64,000 bases of DNA from Ornithinibacillus sp047228935 (GTDB taxonomy: Bacteria; Bacillota; Bacilli; Bacillales; Amphibacillaceae): assembly GCF_047228935.1 (NCBI RefSeq), contig NZ_JBFEGG010000001.1:310001-374000 (forward strand), read 5' to 3'. Below are positions 8,275 through 16,521 of this stretch, one piece after another (within the stretch, counting starts at the first letter, position 1; each line of letters starts with the position of its first letter). The translations under genes were made by a program, and so were the position numbers. The notes under the pieces are model-generated. The model saw only the letters and a list, made by a program, of their open reading frames with translations. It had not been told where the DNA came from and did no database searches.

Positions 8275-8303
8275 AAAAGGTCACCATGTGCTGTGGCCTT
8301 TTT
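8275..8303 (+). terminator. Regulated terminator of the bmr leader
   Basis: AAAAGGTCAC and GTGGCCTTTT form a 10-bp stem with one G-U pair, loop CATGTGCT, ending in a T-run. Its left arm is also complementary to a segment of the leader ORF. Confidence 0.85.
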
Positions 8304-8344
8304 GTAAATATGAGGGATTAGCGTAAGCTTTTCTATGTCTTTAC

Positions 8345-8374
8345 ATGCATGCGTCACTGGCGCATGCATTTTTT
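8345..8374 (+). terminator. Second intrinsic terminator just before bmrC
   Basis: Perfect 9-bp stem ATGCATGCG (8345-8353)/CGCATGCAT (8361-8369), loop TCACTGG, then six T residues. It lies about 65 nt before the bmrC start and would stop any transcript that escapes the first attenuator unless it is also controlled. Confidence 0.85.
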
Positions 8375-8437
8375 GTGTTTGAATACTACCAAAAAATAAA
8401 ACTAACAGCAGGAAAAGAGATAAAGAAGGTGATAACG

Positions 8438-10189
8438 ATGTTTCAAGTTTTTAAAAAGTTAGATTGGTTTTTTAAGCATTATTGGAAGCGATATACGTTT
8501 GCAATCATTACATTAATTTTAGCAAGTGCAATTGGATTAATCCCACCTAGATTACTTGGGTATGCGATTGATCACATCCAATTTGAAACGTTAACTTCTC
8601 AATTGTTAACGATTATTATTGTTGGATATCTTGTATTGATTGTCGTTCACTATAGTGTTTCGTTTATTTGGGACTACACACTATTCAGTGGGGCGGTAAT
8701 TCTTGAAAGATGGACTCGTTCTAAGTTAATCAATCATTTCCTTAGAATGACACCAACATTTTATGGGAAATACAAAACTGGAGATTTAATGGCTAGAAGT
8801 ACAAACGATTTAAAAGCCATTGCTCAAACAGCAGGTTTTGGAGTTTTAACGTTAGTAGACTCCACTACATTTATGTTTATGTTAATTGCGATGATGGGGT
8901 TTTCTATTAGCTGGAAGTTAACACTTGCTGCATTAATTCCACTTCCAATCATGGCAATTATTATGAATAAATATGGTGCAGCCATTCATGCTCGTTTTAC
9001 AGAGGCACAAGCTGCGTTTGGTAATATGAATAACGAAGTTCTAGAATCAATTCGAGGTGTAAGGGTTATTCGTGCTTTCGTACAAGAGAAGCAGGATAAA
9101 GACCGTTTTGAAGCAATGACAGAGGATGTATATCAGAAGAACATTGCTGTAGCAAAAATTGATGCGATGTTTGAACCGACAATGAAAATACTTGTTGGGT
9201 TATCTTATACGATTGGATTAGGATATGGAACGATATTAGTATTCCAAAATACAATTTCGTTAGGGGATTTAGTCTCCTTTAATGTTTACTTAGGAATGTT
9301 AATTTGGCCAATGTTTGCTGTAGGGGAGTTAATTAACGTATTACAACGTGGTAACGCTTCTTTAGACCGAGTTAATGAAACCATTGGCTATGAAGCTGAT
9401 GTGAAAAATCCAGAAAATCCAATAACGGTTACTGGAGTTAACTCGATAGATTTCGAAAACGTTTCATTCTCCTATCCTGGAACAAAAAATAAACAGTTGG
9501 AAAACATCGTCCTTTCCGTTTCTAAGGGACAGACAATTGGGGTTGTAGGAAAGACAGGATCTGGAAAAACAACATTATTCAAAATAATGCTACGTCAATA
9601 TCCAGGAGTATCAGGAAATATTAAAATTTCCGATGTGAATATAGAGAAAATGAGTCTTGATCAAATTCGTTCTTGGATTGGTTATGTGCCACAAGACCAA
9701 GTAATGTTTTCAAAAAGTGTAAGGGAAAATATCCAATTTGGTAAAAGTGATGCTACAGATGAAGAAATTTATCGTGTCATGGAGCTAGCTCATTTCTTGG
9801 AGGATATAAAACAACTACCTCAGGGATTAGATACAAAAGTAGGAGAAAGTGGTGTAACCCTTTCAGGTGGGCAAAAGCAACGTGTAGCATTAGCAAGAGC
9901 CTTTATTAAAAATCCTGAAATATTAATATTAGACGATTCGTTATCTGCTGTAGATGGAAAAACAGAATCGAGAATTATTGAGCATTTACGAGAAGAAAGA
10001 AAAAATAAAACAACCTTTATAGCTGCACACCGATTGTCAGCTGTTACCCATGCAGATCATATTATTGTTCTTGAAGACGGTAAAATCGTCGAGGAAGGAA
10101 CTCATGAACAATTAATAAAAAATGGTGCATGGTATAAGGAGCAGTATGAACAACAACAGCTTGAGGATGAAGAGGAGGCGATCTCCTAA
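8438..10189 (+). CDS. bmrC: ABC multidrug exporter half, BmrC/YheI type
   Basis: One half of a heterodimeric type IV ABC exporter in the membrane, 583 aa. Six TM segments occupy about residues 15-310; the nucleotide-binding domain has Walker A GKTGSGKTT, intact signature LSGGQKQ and Walker B LILDDS. Asp replaces the catalytic Glu, as in the degenerate site of BmrCD-type heterodimers. The start MFQVFKK is chosen because AAGAAGGTGA precedes ATG 8438; an in-frame extension to 8345 would run through a terminator stem. The stop overlaps bmrD (TAATG). Expression is inferred to depend on the upstream attenuator. Confidence 0.9.
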   Translation: MFQVFKKLDWFFKHYWKRYTFAIITLILASAIGLIPPRLLGYAIDHIQFETLTSQLLTIIIVGYLVLIVVHYSVSFIWDYTLFSGAVILERWTRSKLINHFLRMTPTFYGKYKTGDLMARSTNDLKAIAQTAGFGVLTLVDSTTFMFMLIAMMGFSISWKLTLAALIPLPIMAIIMNKYGAAIHARFTEAQAAFGNMNNEVLESIRGVRVIRAFVQEKQDKDRFEAMTEDVYQKNIAVAKIDAMFEPTMKILVGLSYTIGLGYGTILVFQNTISLGDLVSFNVYLGMLIWPMFAVGELINVLQRGNASLDRVNETIGYEADVKNPENPITVTGVNSIDFENVSFSYPGTKNKQLENIVLSVSKGQTIGVVGKTGSGKTTLFKIMLRQYPGVSGNIKISDVNIEKMSLDQIRSWIGYVPQDQVMFSKSVRENIQFGKSDATDEEIYRVMELAHFLEDIKQLPQGLDTKVGESGVTLSGGQKQRVALARAFIKNPEILILDDSLSAVDGKTESRIIEHLREERKNKTTFIAAHRLSAVTHADHIIVLEDGKIVEEGTHEQLIKNGAWYKEQYEQQQLEDEEEAIS

Positions 10190-12219
10190 TGCAAAAGAAA
10201 TCTACAGAGAAAAGACTATTTCAATATGCACTACAATTTAAGAAAAAAATAATTATCGGTATTTTATTTTTAATGATTGCTACTGCCCTTGAATTAGCAG
10301 GGCCGTTAATAGCGAAGACGATAATTGATAATCATATTGTCGGAGTAGAAGGTACTTGGTATGAAATAAGTGATAATAATGATCGTAATACGGTTGAATT
10401 TAATGAAAGTAATTATAAGCGAGCTGACCGTATAGAGGAAGATGATACGATTGTAAGTACAAAGACGCTACTTCAAATTGGAAGGGAGTACTATCTAGTA
10501 GAGGGGGAAGTACCGCTACTTGGAGAACGAAGCGTAGATGATTCGACGATTTATGTGAAGTCACAGAGTGAGCAAATCGCTTTCCAAGGCCAGAAAATTT
10601 CTGTTCGTGAAATTTATAGCTTTTTCCAGCCAGAACAACGACCAATCTTATGGTTATTAGGTTTATACGTTGGTTTACTAGTAATAGCAGGTATATTCCA
10701 GTTTTATAAGACATTTTTACTACAACAGGCATCGAACCAAATTGTTAAGAAAATGCGGAATGATATTTTTGAACATACACAACGTATTCCAATTAATTAT
10801 TACGTAAATCAACCTGCAGGGAAGATTGTTGCTCGAGTGACAAATGATACTGAGGCGATTCGTGATCTTTATGAGAGAGTCTTAAGTATTATAGTGACAA
10901 GTGCTATTTATATGGCCGGAATCTTTGTAGCGTTATTTATATTAAATGCTAAGCTTGCTGTATGGTTCTTGCTATTAGTTCCTCTACTATTAGTATGGAT
11001 GAAATTCTATAAATTCTTTGGAACCAAATATAATAAGGTTATTCGTTCTACCATTAGTGAAATAAATGGGAAAATCAATGAAGCAATTCAAGGAATGACG
11101 ATTATTCAAGCATTTCGTAGAGAAAAGCAAACGAAGGAAGAGTTTGAAGAGTTAAATACAAGACATTTTAAATATCAGCGAAAGCTATTGAAGTTAAGTG
11201 CACTTACTTCATATAATTTAGTAACTGTATTCCGTAACATCGCTTTTGTAGCCTTTATTTGGTATTTTGGTTCTCAATCGTTGAACCTTGAAACCATGAT
11301 TTCAATCGGTATGCTTTATGCGATTGTAGATTTATTAACTCGTTTATTTGAACCAGTAAATGACATCGTAAATCAGTTACCACTTTTAGAACAAGCAAGG
11401 GTTGCTGGTGGACGTGTATTTGAATTAATGGATCTTGATGGGGAGGAAGTTAACCAGAAGGAAATTGATCGATATAAAGGCAACATCAAATTCGAACATG
11501 TCTCCTTCGCTTACGAAAAGGAAGATTACGTTTTAAAAGATCTATCTCTTTCTATTAGGGCAGGGGAAACAGTAGCCTTTGTCGGTCATACGGGTTCGGG
11601 TAAGAGTTCCATTATGAATTTATTATTCCGATTCTATGATCCACAAAAAGGTAAAATCACGATTGATAATCATGATACGAGTAAATGGTCGAGACAACAG
11701 GTGAGAAGTCATATGGGAATCGTGTTACAAGATCCGTTTTTATTCTCAGGTACAATTATTTCAAATGTGACAATGAATGACCCTAAAATTTCTCGGGAAC
11801 GAGCTATTGAAGCACTTAAAACAGTGGGGGCAGATCGTTTCATTGAAAAATTGCCTAAAAAATATGATGAACGTGTAACAGAAGGTGGTAGTACGTATTC
11901 TTTAGGGGAACGCCAACTTATCTCGTTTGCTAGAGCGTTAGCCTTTGACCCAGCTATTTTAATATTGGATGAAGCAACTGCCAATATTGATACCGAGACG
12001 GAAAATGTGATCCAACATGCATTAGAAGTCTTGAAAAAAGGGAGAACAACTTTAGTAATCGCACATCGTTTGTCTACAATCCAACAAGCTGATAACATTT
12101 TTGTCCTAGAACATGGTAAAATTATAGAAGAGGGTAACCATGAACAGTTGATTTCGGAAAAGGGAACTTACTATCAAATGTATAAAATGCAGCAAGGTAT
12201 TTCCCAAAGAGCTGTTTAG
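10189..12219 (+). CDS. bmrD: ABC multidrug exporter half, BmrD/YheH type
   Basis: Partner half-transporter of BmrC, 676 aa, the usual length for YheH. TM1 (about 20-38) is followed by a roughly 110-residue hydrophilic insertion before TM2 (about 153-175), matching the extracellular domain peculiar to BmrD. The nucleotide-binding domain has Walker A GHTGSGKSS and a canonical Walker B with Glu (LILDEATANID). Its signature is degenerate (YSLGERQ instead of LSGGQ). Together with BmrC's Asp this gives one consensus and one degenerate ATP site, as known for BmrCD. Translationally coupled to bmrC by a one-base overlap. Confidence 0.9.
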   Translation: MQKKSTEKRLFQYALQFKKKIIIGILFLMIATALELAGPLIAKTIIDNHIVGVEGTWYEISDNNDRNTVEFNESNYKRADRIEEDDTIVSTKTLLQIGREYYLVEGEVPLLGERSVDDSTIYVKSQSEQIAFQGQKISVREIYSFFQPEQRPILWLLGLYVGLLVIAGIFQFYKTFLLQQASNQIVKKMRNDIFEHTQRIPINYYVNQPAGKIVARVTNDTEAIRDLYERVLSIIVTSAIYMAGIFVALFILNAKLAVWFLLLVPLLLVWMKFYKFFGTKYNKVIRSTISEINGKINEAIQGMTIIQAFRREKQTKEEFEELNTRHFKYQRKLLKLSALTSYNLVTVFRNIAFVAFIWYFGSQSLNLETMISIGMLYAIVDLLTRLFEPVNDIVNQLPLLEQARVAGGRVFELMDLDGEEVNQKEIDRYKGNIKFEHVSFAYEKEDYVLKDLSLSIRAGETVAFVGHTGSGKSSIMNLLFRFYDPQKGKITIDNHDTSKWSRQQVRSHMGIVLQDPFLFSGTIISNVTMNDPKISRERAIEALKTVGADRFIEKLPKKYDERVTEGGSTYSLGERQLISFARALAFDPAILILDEATANIDTETENVIQHALEVLKKGRTTLVIAHRLSTIQQADNIFVLEHGKIIEEGNHEQLISEKGTYYQMYKMQQGISQRAV

Positions 12220-12251
12220 TTCTCTTTAGGACAAATGTGGGGTGAGCATTG

Positions 12252-13085
12252 ATGGAACGTCATGATAGAAAGAAGCCTGACATTATTGATGAAGATTTAT
12301 ATGAAGAATTTGATGAGGAAGAAATGCTTGAAATCGTTGAAGCTGCTCGTAAAGAGGCACTCATTAAATCTACCTTACAAGATAAAGATATTAAGCCAAA
12401 GCGTCCTTTTCCAAGGTGGACGTTTTGGCTTATTGCTATTGCATTATTAATTAATGTTGTTGCTTTGTTACCGACGACTTTTTCCATCCCAGCTATTGAT
12501 TTTTTAGTAACGTCAGCAAAACTATCTACTGACGAAGAGATAAAATCTTATAAAGAGGCTGTAGTCGTTGTGGATACGGGTACTAGTAAGGGAACAGGGT
12601 TTGCAATTTCAAGTGATGGTTTTATTATCACTAATGCCCATGTTGTGGATGAACAGAATAGTGTAACCGTGGCTTTTCCTGAGATAGGTCTTTTTAGCGC
12701 TGAAGTAGTAGAAACCTATCCTGAGGTGGATTTAGCGTTATTAAAAACAGAATCTGAGGATGAGTTACCTTTCTTAGAACTAGCAGAGCAAACAACTTTT
12801 GAACAAAATGAGAAAATAAACTTTATAGGAAATCCTTTAGCTTGGAGTGGAATTGCTAATCAAGGAAGTATTATAGGATACACTGATTTAAAGAGTTGGG
12901 AACAACCAGTTGTAATGATAGAAGCTCCAGTCTATCGAGGAAACAGTGGTAGTCCTATTATCAATGAACAGGGACAGGTAATAGGTGTCATATTTGCTAC
13001 CTTAAATCATGATGAGTACGGAAAAGTTGGTTTATTCGTACCGATTGAATACTTTTATGAGAATTCTACGTTGAATACTTCGTAA
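12252..13085 (+). CDS. Membrane-anchored trypsin-like serine protease (S1C/HtrA-like, no PDZ domain)
   Basis: 277 aa. An acidic and basic cytoplasmic N-terminus (about 1-50) leads to one TM helix (about 55-77), then an extracytoplasmic protease domain. The catalytic triad is visible as His in TNAHVVD, Asp in EVDLALLK and Ser in GNSGSPI. Unlike HtrA/HtrB it ends after the protease fold, with no PDZ domain. GGGGTGAG favours ATG 12252 over TTG 12249. It lies 32 nt after bmrD and is followed by its own terminator, so it is separate from sigI. The substrate is unknown; an envelope quality-control role is inferred. Confidence 0.82.
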   Translation: MERHDRKKPDIIDEDLYEEFDEEEMLEIVEAARKEALIKSTLQDKDIKPKRPFPRWTFWLIAIALLINVVALLPTTFSIPAIDFLVTSAKLSTDEEIKSYKEAVVVVDTGTSKGTGFAISSDGFIITNAHVVDEQNSVTVAFPEIGLFSAEVVETYPEVDLALLKTESEDELPFLELAEQTTFEQNEKINFIGNPLAWSGIANQGSIIGYTDLKSWEQPVVMIEAPVYRGNSGSPIINEQGQVIGVIFATLNHDEYGKVGLFVPIEYFYENSTLNTS

Positions 13086-13108
13086 GTTTAATAATTATCC
13101 GATAAAAA

Positions 13109-13137
13109 AGAAGAGAGCATAGCCTCTTCTATTTTTA
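13109..13137 (+). terminator. Terminator after the membrane protease gene
   Basis: AGAAGAG (13109-13115) and CTCTTCT (13124-13130) form a stem followed by ATTTTTAT. The remaining bases to sigI (13138-13371) hold the SigI-type promoter; nothing else is recognised there. Confidence 0.75.
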
Positions 13138-13315
13138 TAGGGCTGGTTACCTATTTTTAAACAAATTGTAATCCTTCTGTGATACTCTCTGTAATACTTG
13201 TACGATAAGATAGTCATATTCTTGAAATGGAAAATATTAAAAGTATGGTGGGTTTATGATGACCTGTTCTTATATAAATAAAATACAAAATAAATTCATA
13301 AAATTAATATTCGAC

Positions 13316-13344
13316 ACACCCAAAAAAATTGTAACAGAAACGAA
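13316..13344 (+). promoter_or_regulatory. Putative SigI-dependent autoregulatory promoter of sigI-rsgI
   Basis: ACACCCAAAA at 13316 and CGAA at 13341-13344 resemble the C-rich, A-tract -35 and CGAA -10 of SigI promoters. The predicted start near 13351 lies just before the ribosome site for TTG 13372. Confidence 0.55.
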
Positions 13345-13371
13345 ATATATGAATGCTTGGGGTGGTCTTCT

Positions 13372-14100
13372 TTGAGTTCAGAACTATTAAAGGACATCCC
13401 TATGGAAGAGTTAATAGAGCAAGCACAAAATGGTGATGAAGATGCAGTAAACTTTTTACTGCAGAAATATCAACCATTTATAGCTAAAAATGTTTCAGAA
13501 GTATGTAAACGATACATTGATCCAGAACGAGATGATGAATTTAGTATTGGATTATCAGCATTCCATGAAGCAATCCGTATGTTTTCGCCTGATCGAGGGA
13601 GCTCTTTTTTAACTTTTAGTAGCCTTGTTGTGAAACGTAAGGTTATTGACTATATTCGATCTCAAAGTAAGTATCCTGCGACTATTTCCTTTGATGAGAC
13701 TTATGATGAAGAAAAAATGGAGAATCCTACCGAAGTTGAAGCGGTTAAAAATATCTATCAACAGGAACAAGAAGCATGGTATAGAAGGCAAGAAATCCTT
13801 GAATTTCAAAAAACACTAGCAGATTATAAGTTAACATTGACAGATCTTGCTGAAGTTTCACCAAAGCATCGAGATGCTCGCGATAGTGCTGTTCGAATTG
13901 CAAGACTTATTCGAGATGATAAATCCTTAAGTGAGTATGTTGAACATAAGAAGAAGCTTCCAATTAAAGAATTGGCGAAAAAAGTAGACGTTAGTAAAAA
14001 AACATTAGAACGGAATCGGAAATTTATATTGGCGATATTCATAATTCTCGGTGGAGATTATGTGTTTCTTAATGATTATTTAAAGGGGGTGGGCCAGTGA
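13372..14100 (+). CDS. sigI: RNA polymerase sigma factor SigI
   Basis: Alternative sigma factor of the SigI family (heat and cell-envelope stress), 242 aa. Region 2 is recognisable (YIDPERDDEFSIGLSAFHEAI and a -10-binding stretch ending VVKRKVIDYIRSQ). A distinctive C-terminal domain contains a helix-turn-helix-like segment (LPIKELAKKVDVSKKTLERNRKFI, about residues 197-220). Start TTG 13372 is chosen because GGGGTGG lies 6 nt upstream; the TTG at 13357 has no ribosome site. The last codons overlap rsgI (GTGA), coupling it to its anti-sigma factor, the usual arrangement. Confidence 0.93.
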   Translation: MSSELLKDIPMEELIEQAQNGDEDAVNFLLQKYQPFIAKNVSEVCKRYIDPERDDEFSIGLSAFHEAIRMFSPDRGSSFLTFSSLVVKRKVIDYIRSQSKYPATISFDETYDEEKMENPTEVEAVKNIYQQEQEAWYRRQEILEFQKTLADYKLTLTDLAEVSPKHRDARDSAVRIARLIRDDKSLSEYVEHKKKLPIKELAKKVDVSKKTLERNRKFILAIFIILGGDYVFLNDYLKGVGQ

Positions 14101-15317
14101 AAAAAGGTATTGTCATGGAGCAACATCGAAAGTATATCATTGTGATGACACATGATGGTTTATTTGAAAAAGCACATCCAATCAAAGATGTCAGTATCGG
14201 TTTTGAGGTAGAATATGAGCCTATTATCCAAAACAATTGGTTTTCGGGGTTTAAAGAAAAGTTCCTCACGATGCGTGTTGCTTCCATTGCTGTTGTATTT
14301 CTAATCATGTTATTACCTATTTATATGGTAGTTAATGGAAATGAAACTTATGCTTATGTAGATATCGATATTAACCCAAGTATCGAGCTAGAAATCAACA
14401 ATGACTTGAAAGTGTCAAAATTGATTCCCTTGAATGATGATGCGAATTCATTACTCGATGATATTGGTAATTTAAAGGGGATGGAAGTTGAAAATGCAAT
14501 AGAGGTAATCATGAATCAAAGTGAAAAAAATGGATTAGTGAATGCAGTTAAGAACGTTTTAATTGGCGTTCATTATGTGAAAAGTCAAAAGGATGAGCAT
14601 GTACTGGACGTAATTGAAGAGCATTTTGCTAAAAAGCCCACAGATTGGGAAGTAGTGACAGTAACGATACCTGAAGAGGTGAGAATAACAGCAGAAGAGA
14701 AGAAACTCTCCATGAATGAAGCATTAGCACAGAAGGTTAACGAACAACCGGATGAAGACATTAAATCTATCGTCACAGAAGAGGACAGTGAAGTATTGCA
14801 ATCATTTTTCCATAATAAAAAAACTAGTGCTGAAGTGACCGATCAGAATTCATCTGAAAATCACAATGAAAATGAAATAAGTCATAATGAACCAAAACCT
14901 CATAATAAAAAGGATGAGTTACACCCAAGCAACCAGAAAGGGAAAAATAACTCAGCAAATCCAGGCAATGGACAGGATAAGGAAAAAGGGCTAAATAAAG
15001 ATAACAAAATGGATCTTCTAGAAAAATCAAGTTATGGGAAAGAGAAAAAAAATGACTATCCCAAACACGATAAAAAAAAGCATAATGAAATAAAGAACAA
15101 AAATAAAAATGAATTTAAAAATCATAACCAAAACAATGGGAAAGGTCCTGATAAGCAAGACAAACCAGACAAAAATAATAATAAACATCCAAATAAGGAT
15201 AAGAGCAAACATGAATTTGATGGAAATAATGGAAAGGGACCAGATAAACATATTCAAAGAGGAAAAGGCAACCAACACGATGATGATTATTCCTTAGGTG
15301 TACCCCAATATAAATAA
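14097..15317 (+). CDS. rsgI: Membrane-bound anti-sigma-I factor RsgI
   Basis: Single-pass regulator holding SigI inactive, 406 aa. The cytoplasmic RsgI_N domain (about 1-55, KGIVMEQHRKYIIVMTHDG) precedes a TM helix (about 62-82) and an extracytoplasmic domain (about 85-230) containing DINPSIEL. Homologous SEAL domains cleave themselves at the Asn-Pro bond, and RasP then cuts in the membrane. The last 170 residues are an unusual Asn/Lys/His/Asp-rich tail, probably disordered. Start is GTG 14097, overlapping the sigI stop, with a GGGGGTGGG ribosome site. A strong terminator follows. Confidence 0.92.
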   Translation: MKKGIVMEQHRKYIIVMTHDGLFEKAHPIKDVSIGFEVEYEPIIQNNWFSGFKEKFLTMRVASIAVVFLIMLLPIYMVVNGNETYAYVDIDINPSIELEINNDLKVSKLIPLNDDANSLLDDIGNLKGMEVENAIEVIMNQSEKNGLVNAVKNVLIGVHYVKSQKDEHVLDVIEEHFAKKPTDWEVVTVTIPEEVRITAEEKKLSMNEALAQKVNEQPDEDIKSIVTEEDSEVLQSFFHNKKTSAEVTDQNSSENHNENEISHNEPKPHNKKDELHPSNQKGKNNSANPGNGQDKEKGLNKDNKMDLLEKSSYGKEKKNDYPKHDKKKHNEIKNKNKNEFKNHNQNNGKGPDKQDKPDKNNNKHPNKDKSKHEFDGNNGKGPDKHIQRGKGNQHDDDYSLGVPQYK

Positions 15318-15355
15318 AGATAGGCTAACTCCATTTGAGTTAGCCTATCTTTATT
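15316..15355. terminator. Bidirectional terminator between rsgI and yhdB
   Basis: Perfect 16-bp stem (15316-15331 with 15337-15352), loop of five bases, T-rich on both strands. Confidence 0.9.
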
Positions 15356-15356
15356 A

Positions 15357-15593
15357 TTACATTTCAAATACGGCTTCTGGAGTAAACTTCATTGCATGGT
15401 CTATATAGTAGAGAAGGTTTTCGTGTGATTCGATTATTTTTTTATCATCTAAGGAATAATGGTACGCGTGTAAGAAATTTTGTATTTTTTTAGAAAGTAA
15501 ATCGTCTTTTGTACGAACCATTAATACTAAAAGATCGTCCCACTGTCCCCATAATGTGTAGTACAACGCCTTGTCGTAGTCTGGAATATCCAT
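15357..15593 (-). CDS. yhdB: YhdB-like protein of unknown function
   Basis: 78-aa soluble protein (begins MDIPDYDKALYYTLWGQW) resembling the YhdB family found only in Bacillaceae. Residues DDLLVLMVRTKDDLLSKKIQ and FLHAYHYSLDD are the remembered conserved parts. It has no signal peptide or TM segment and is mostly helical by eye. A good ribosome site (AAGGAGGGG) precedes the ATG. Single gene on the minus strand facing rsgI. Function is unknown in any species I know. Confidence 0.7.
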   Translation of the reverse strand: MDIPDYDKALYYTLWGQWDDLLVLMVRTKDDLLSKKIQNFLHAYHYSLDDKKIIESHENLLYYIDHAMKFTPEAVFEM

Positions 15594-15702
15594 GAATTCC
15601 CCTCCTTAAACACTTCAAGGGTAATTATAGCTTCCCCGTAATATATATATATTTTCTAGAGACTGTTTGGTGTGGTTTCCAATTAAAGGTCAGTGTTAAT
15701 TA

Positions 15703-15731
15703 GCATAAACAGTTCAGGCTGATACATACTA
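15703..15731 (+). promoter_or_regulatory. Putative SigG promoter of the yhcN-like gene
   Basis: GCATAA (15703-15708), 16 bp, CATACTA (15725-15731). Both elements match the forespore SigG pattern well, about 29 bp before the start codon. Confidence 0.7.
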
Positions 15732-15759
15732 AAAAATGATGAGAGGAGGGATAAAGAAG

Positions 15760-16377
15760 ATGAAAAAACAAATCATCAGTGTTGCTTTAGCTTCTTTATT
15801 TATTGTTTCTGGATGTGCTGGGGACAATGAAGAAGGCCAAAGAGGCACAGAAAATAACAATATCCAACCAGTTAGGTATCAAAATAATCCAGAAGGTTTA
15901 GAACGTGATAATCGAAACTATTCGATGCAACGTGATTTAGAGGAACCTAACCGTTTTAGAAATATAAATAACGATACAAGAAATATCAACAATCAAAATG
16001 AACAAACGAATTCTAATCGTTATGATGTAGCTGAAGAAGCAGCTGATTTAATAGTTGAACGAGTTGACGTTATTGATAATGCTTATGTTCTGACAACGGA
16101 CAATAACGCTTATGTTGCTGCTGAATTAGATACTCATCGAAATGGTAATAACTTAAATCACAAAAATGATGATTTAACAGATGATGTGAAGAATGAGATA
16201 TCTAAAATTGTGAAATCCGTTGATAATAGCATCGAAAATGTTTATGTATCAACTAATCCCGATTTTCTTGATTTAGCGAATAATTATGCTGGCGATGTGG
16301 AACGAGGAGAACCAATTGAAGGCTTCTTTGAAGAAATTGGGAATATGATTGAACGTGTTTTTCCACAAAATAGATAA
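15760..16377 (+). CDS. YhcN/YlaJ family sporulation lipoprotein
   Basis: 205-aa predicted lipoprotein with signal MKKQIISVALASLF and lipobox VSGC. A long Asn/Arg-rich linker (about 25-95) leads to the YhcN/YlaJ domain (about 95-190; RYDVAEEAADLIVERVDVIDNAYVLTT in part), a fold common in spore-membrane and germination proteins. ATG 15760 follows GAGGAGGG by 9 nt; two in-frame ATGs upstream sit within the ribosome-site region. A SigG-like promoter lies upstream and a terminator follows. YhcN homologues are found in the spore inner membrane; the exact role is unsettled. Confidence 0.85.
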   Translation: MKKQIISVALASLFIVSGCAGDNEEGQRGTENNNIQPVRYQNNPEGLERDNRNYSMQRDLEEPNRFRNINNDTRNINNQNEQTNSNRYDVAEEAADLIVERVDVIDNAYVLTTDNNAYVAAELDTHRNGNNLNHKNDDLTDDVKNEISKIVKSVDNSIENVYVSTNPDFLDLANNYAGDVERGEPIEGFFEEIGNMIERVFPQNR

Positions 16378-16382
16378 TATAG

Positions 16383-16417
16383 AAAAAAGTGCTTCCTTAT
16401 AGGAGGCGCTTTTTTTG
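16383..16417 (+). terminator. Terminator of the yhcN-like gene
   Basis: AAAAGTGCTTCC pairs with GGAGGCGCTTTT (G-U tolerated) around loop TTATA, ending in seven T residues. Confidence 0.85.
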
Positions 16418-16521
16418 ATGCTCTTTCTTTTCATATTCCCTCAACATATGGTACAGTAGAACATATAATTCATATTAAACATAGTGGTTTACTATGATTT
16501 CTGAAATATGGAGCTGAGAAT

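Larger units (their letters stand above)
8151..8303 (+). promoter_or_regulatory. Translation-dependent transcription attenuator upstream of bmrCD
   Basis: Four segments can pair in mutually exclusive ways. A, GAGGTCA (8155-8161), contains the leader Shine-Dalgarno. B is GTGACCTCTT (8219-8228), inside the leader ORF. C is AAAAGGTCAC (8275-8284). D is GTGGCCTTTT (8293-8302). A:B hides the ribosome site, B:C (9 of 10 pairs) is an antiterminator, and C:D followed by T residues is an intrinsic terminator. In B. subtilis bmrCD is induced by ribosome-targeting antibiotics through the BmrB leader; the same logic is inferred here. Confidence 0.8.

Noticed and set aside
8345..8437. Extension of bmrC to an upstream in-frame ATG
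   Set aside because: The extra 31 codons run through a perfect intrinsic terminator and there is no ribosome site at that ATG.
13257..13375. 39-codon ORF (begins MMTCSYINKIQ) just before sigI
   Set aside because: It spans the likely SigI promoter, has only a weak GGTGGG upstream, and shows no recognisable features.
15027..15278. Long antisense ORF opposite the RsgI tail
   Set aside because: It is the complement of the Asn/Lys-rich codons, which gives a false Phe/Ile/Leu membrane-like reading; no ribosome site.
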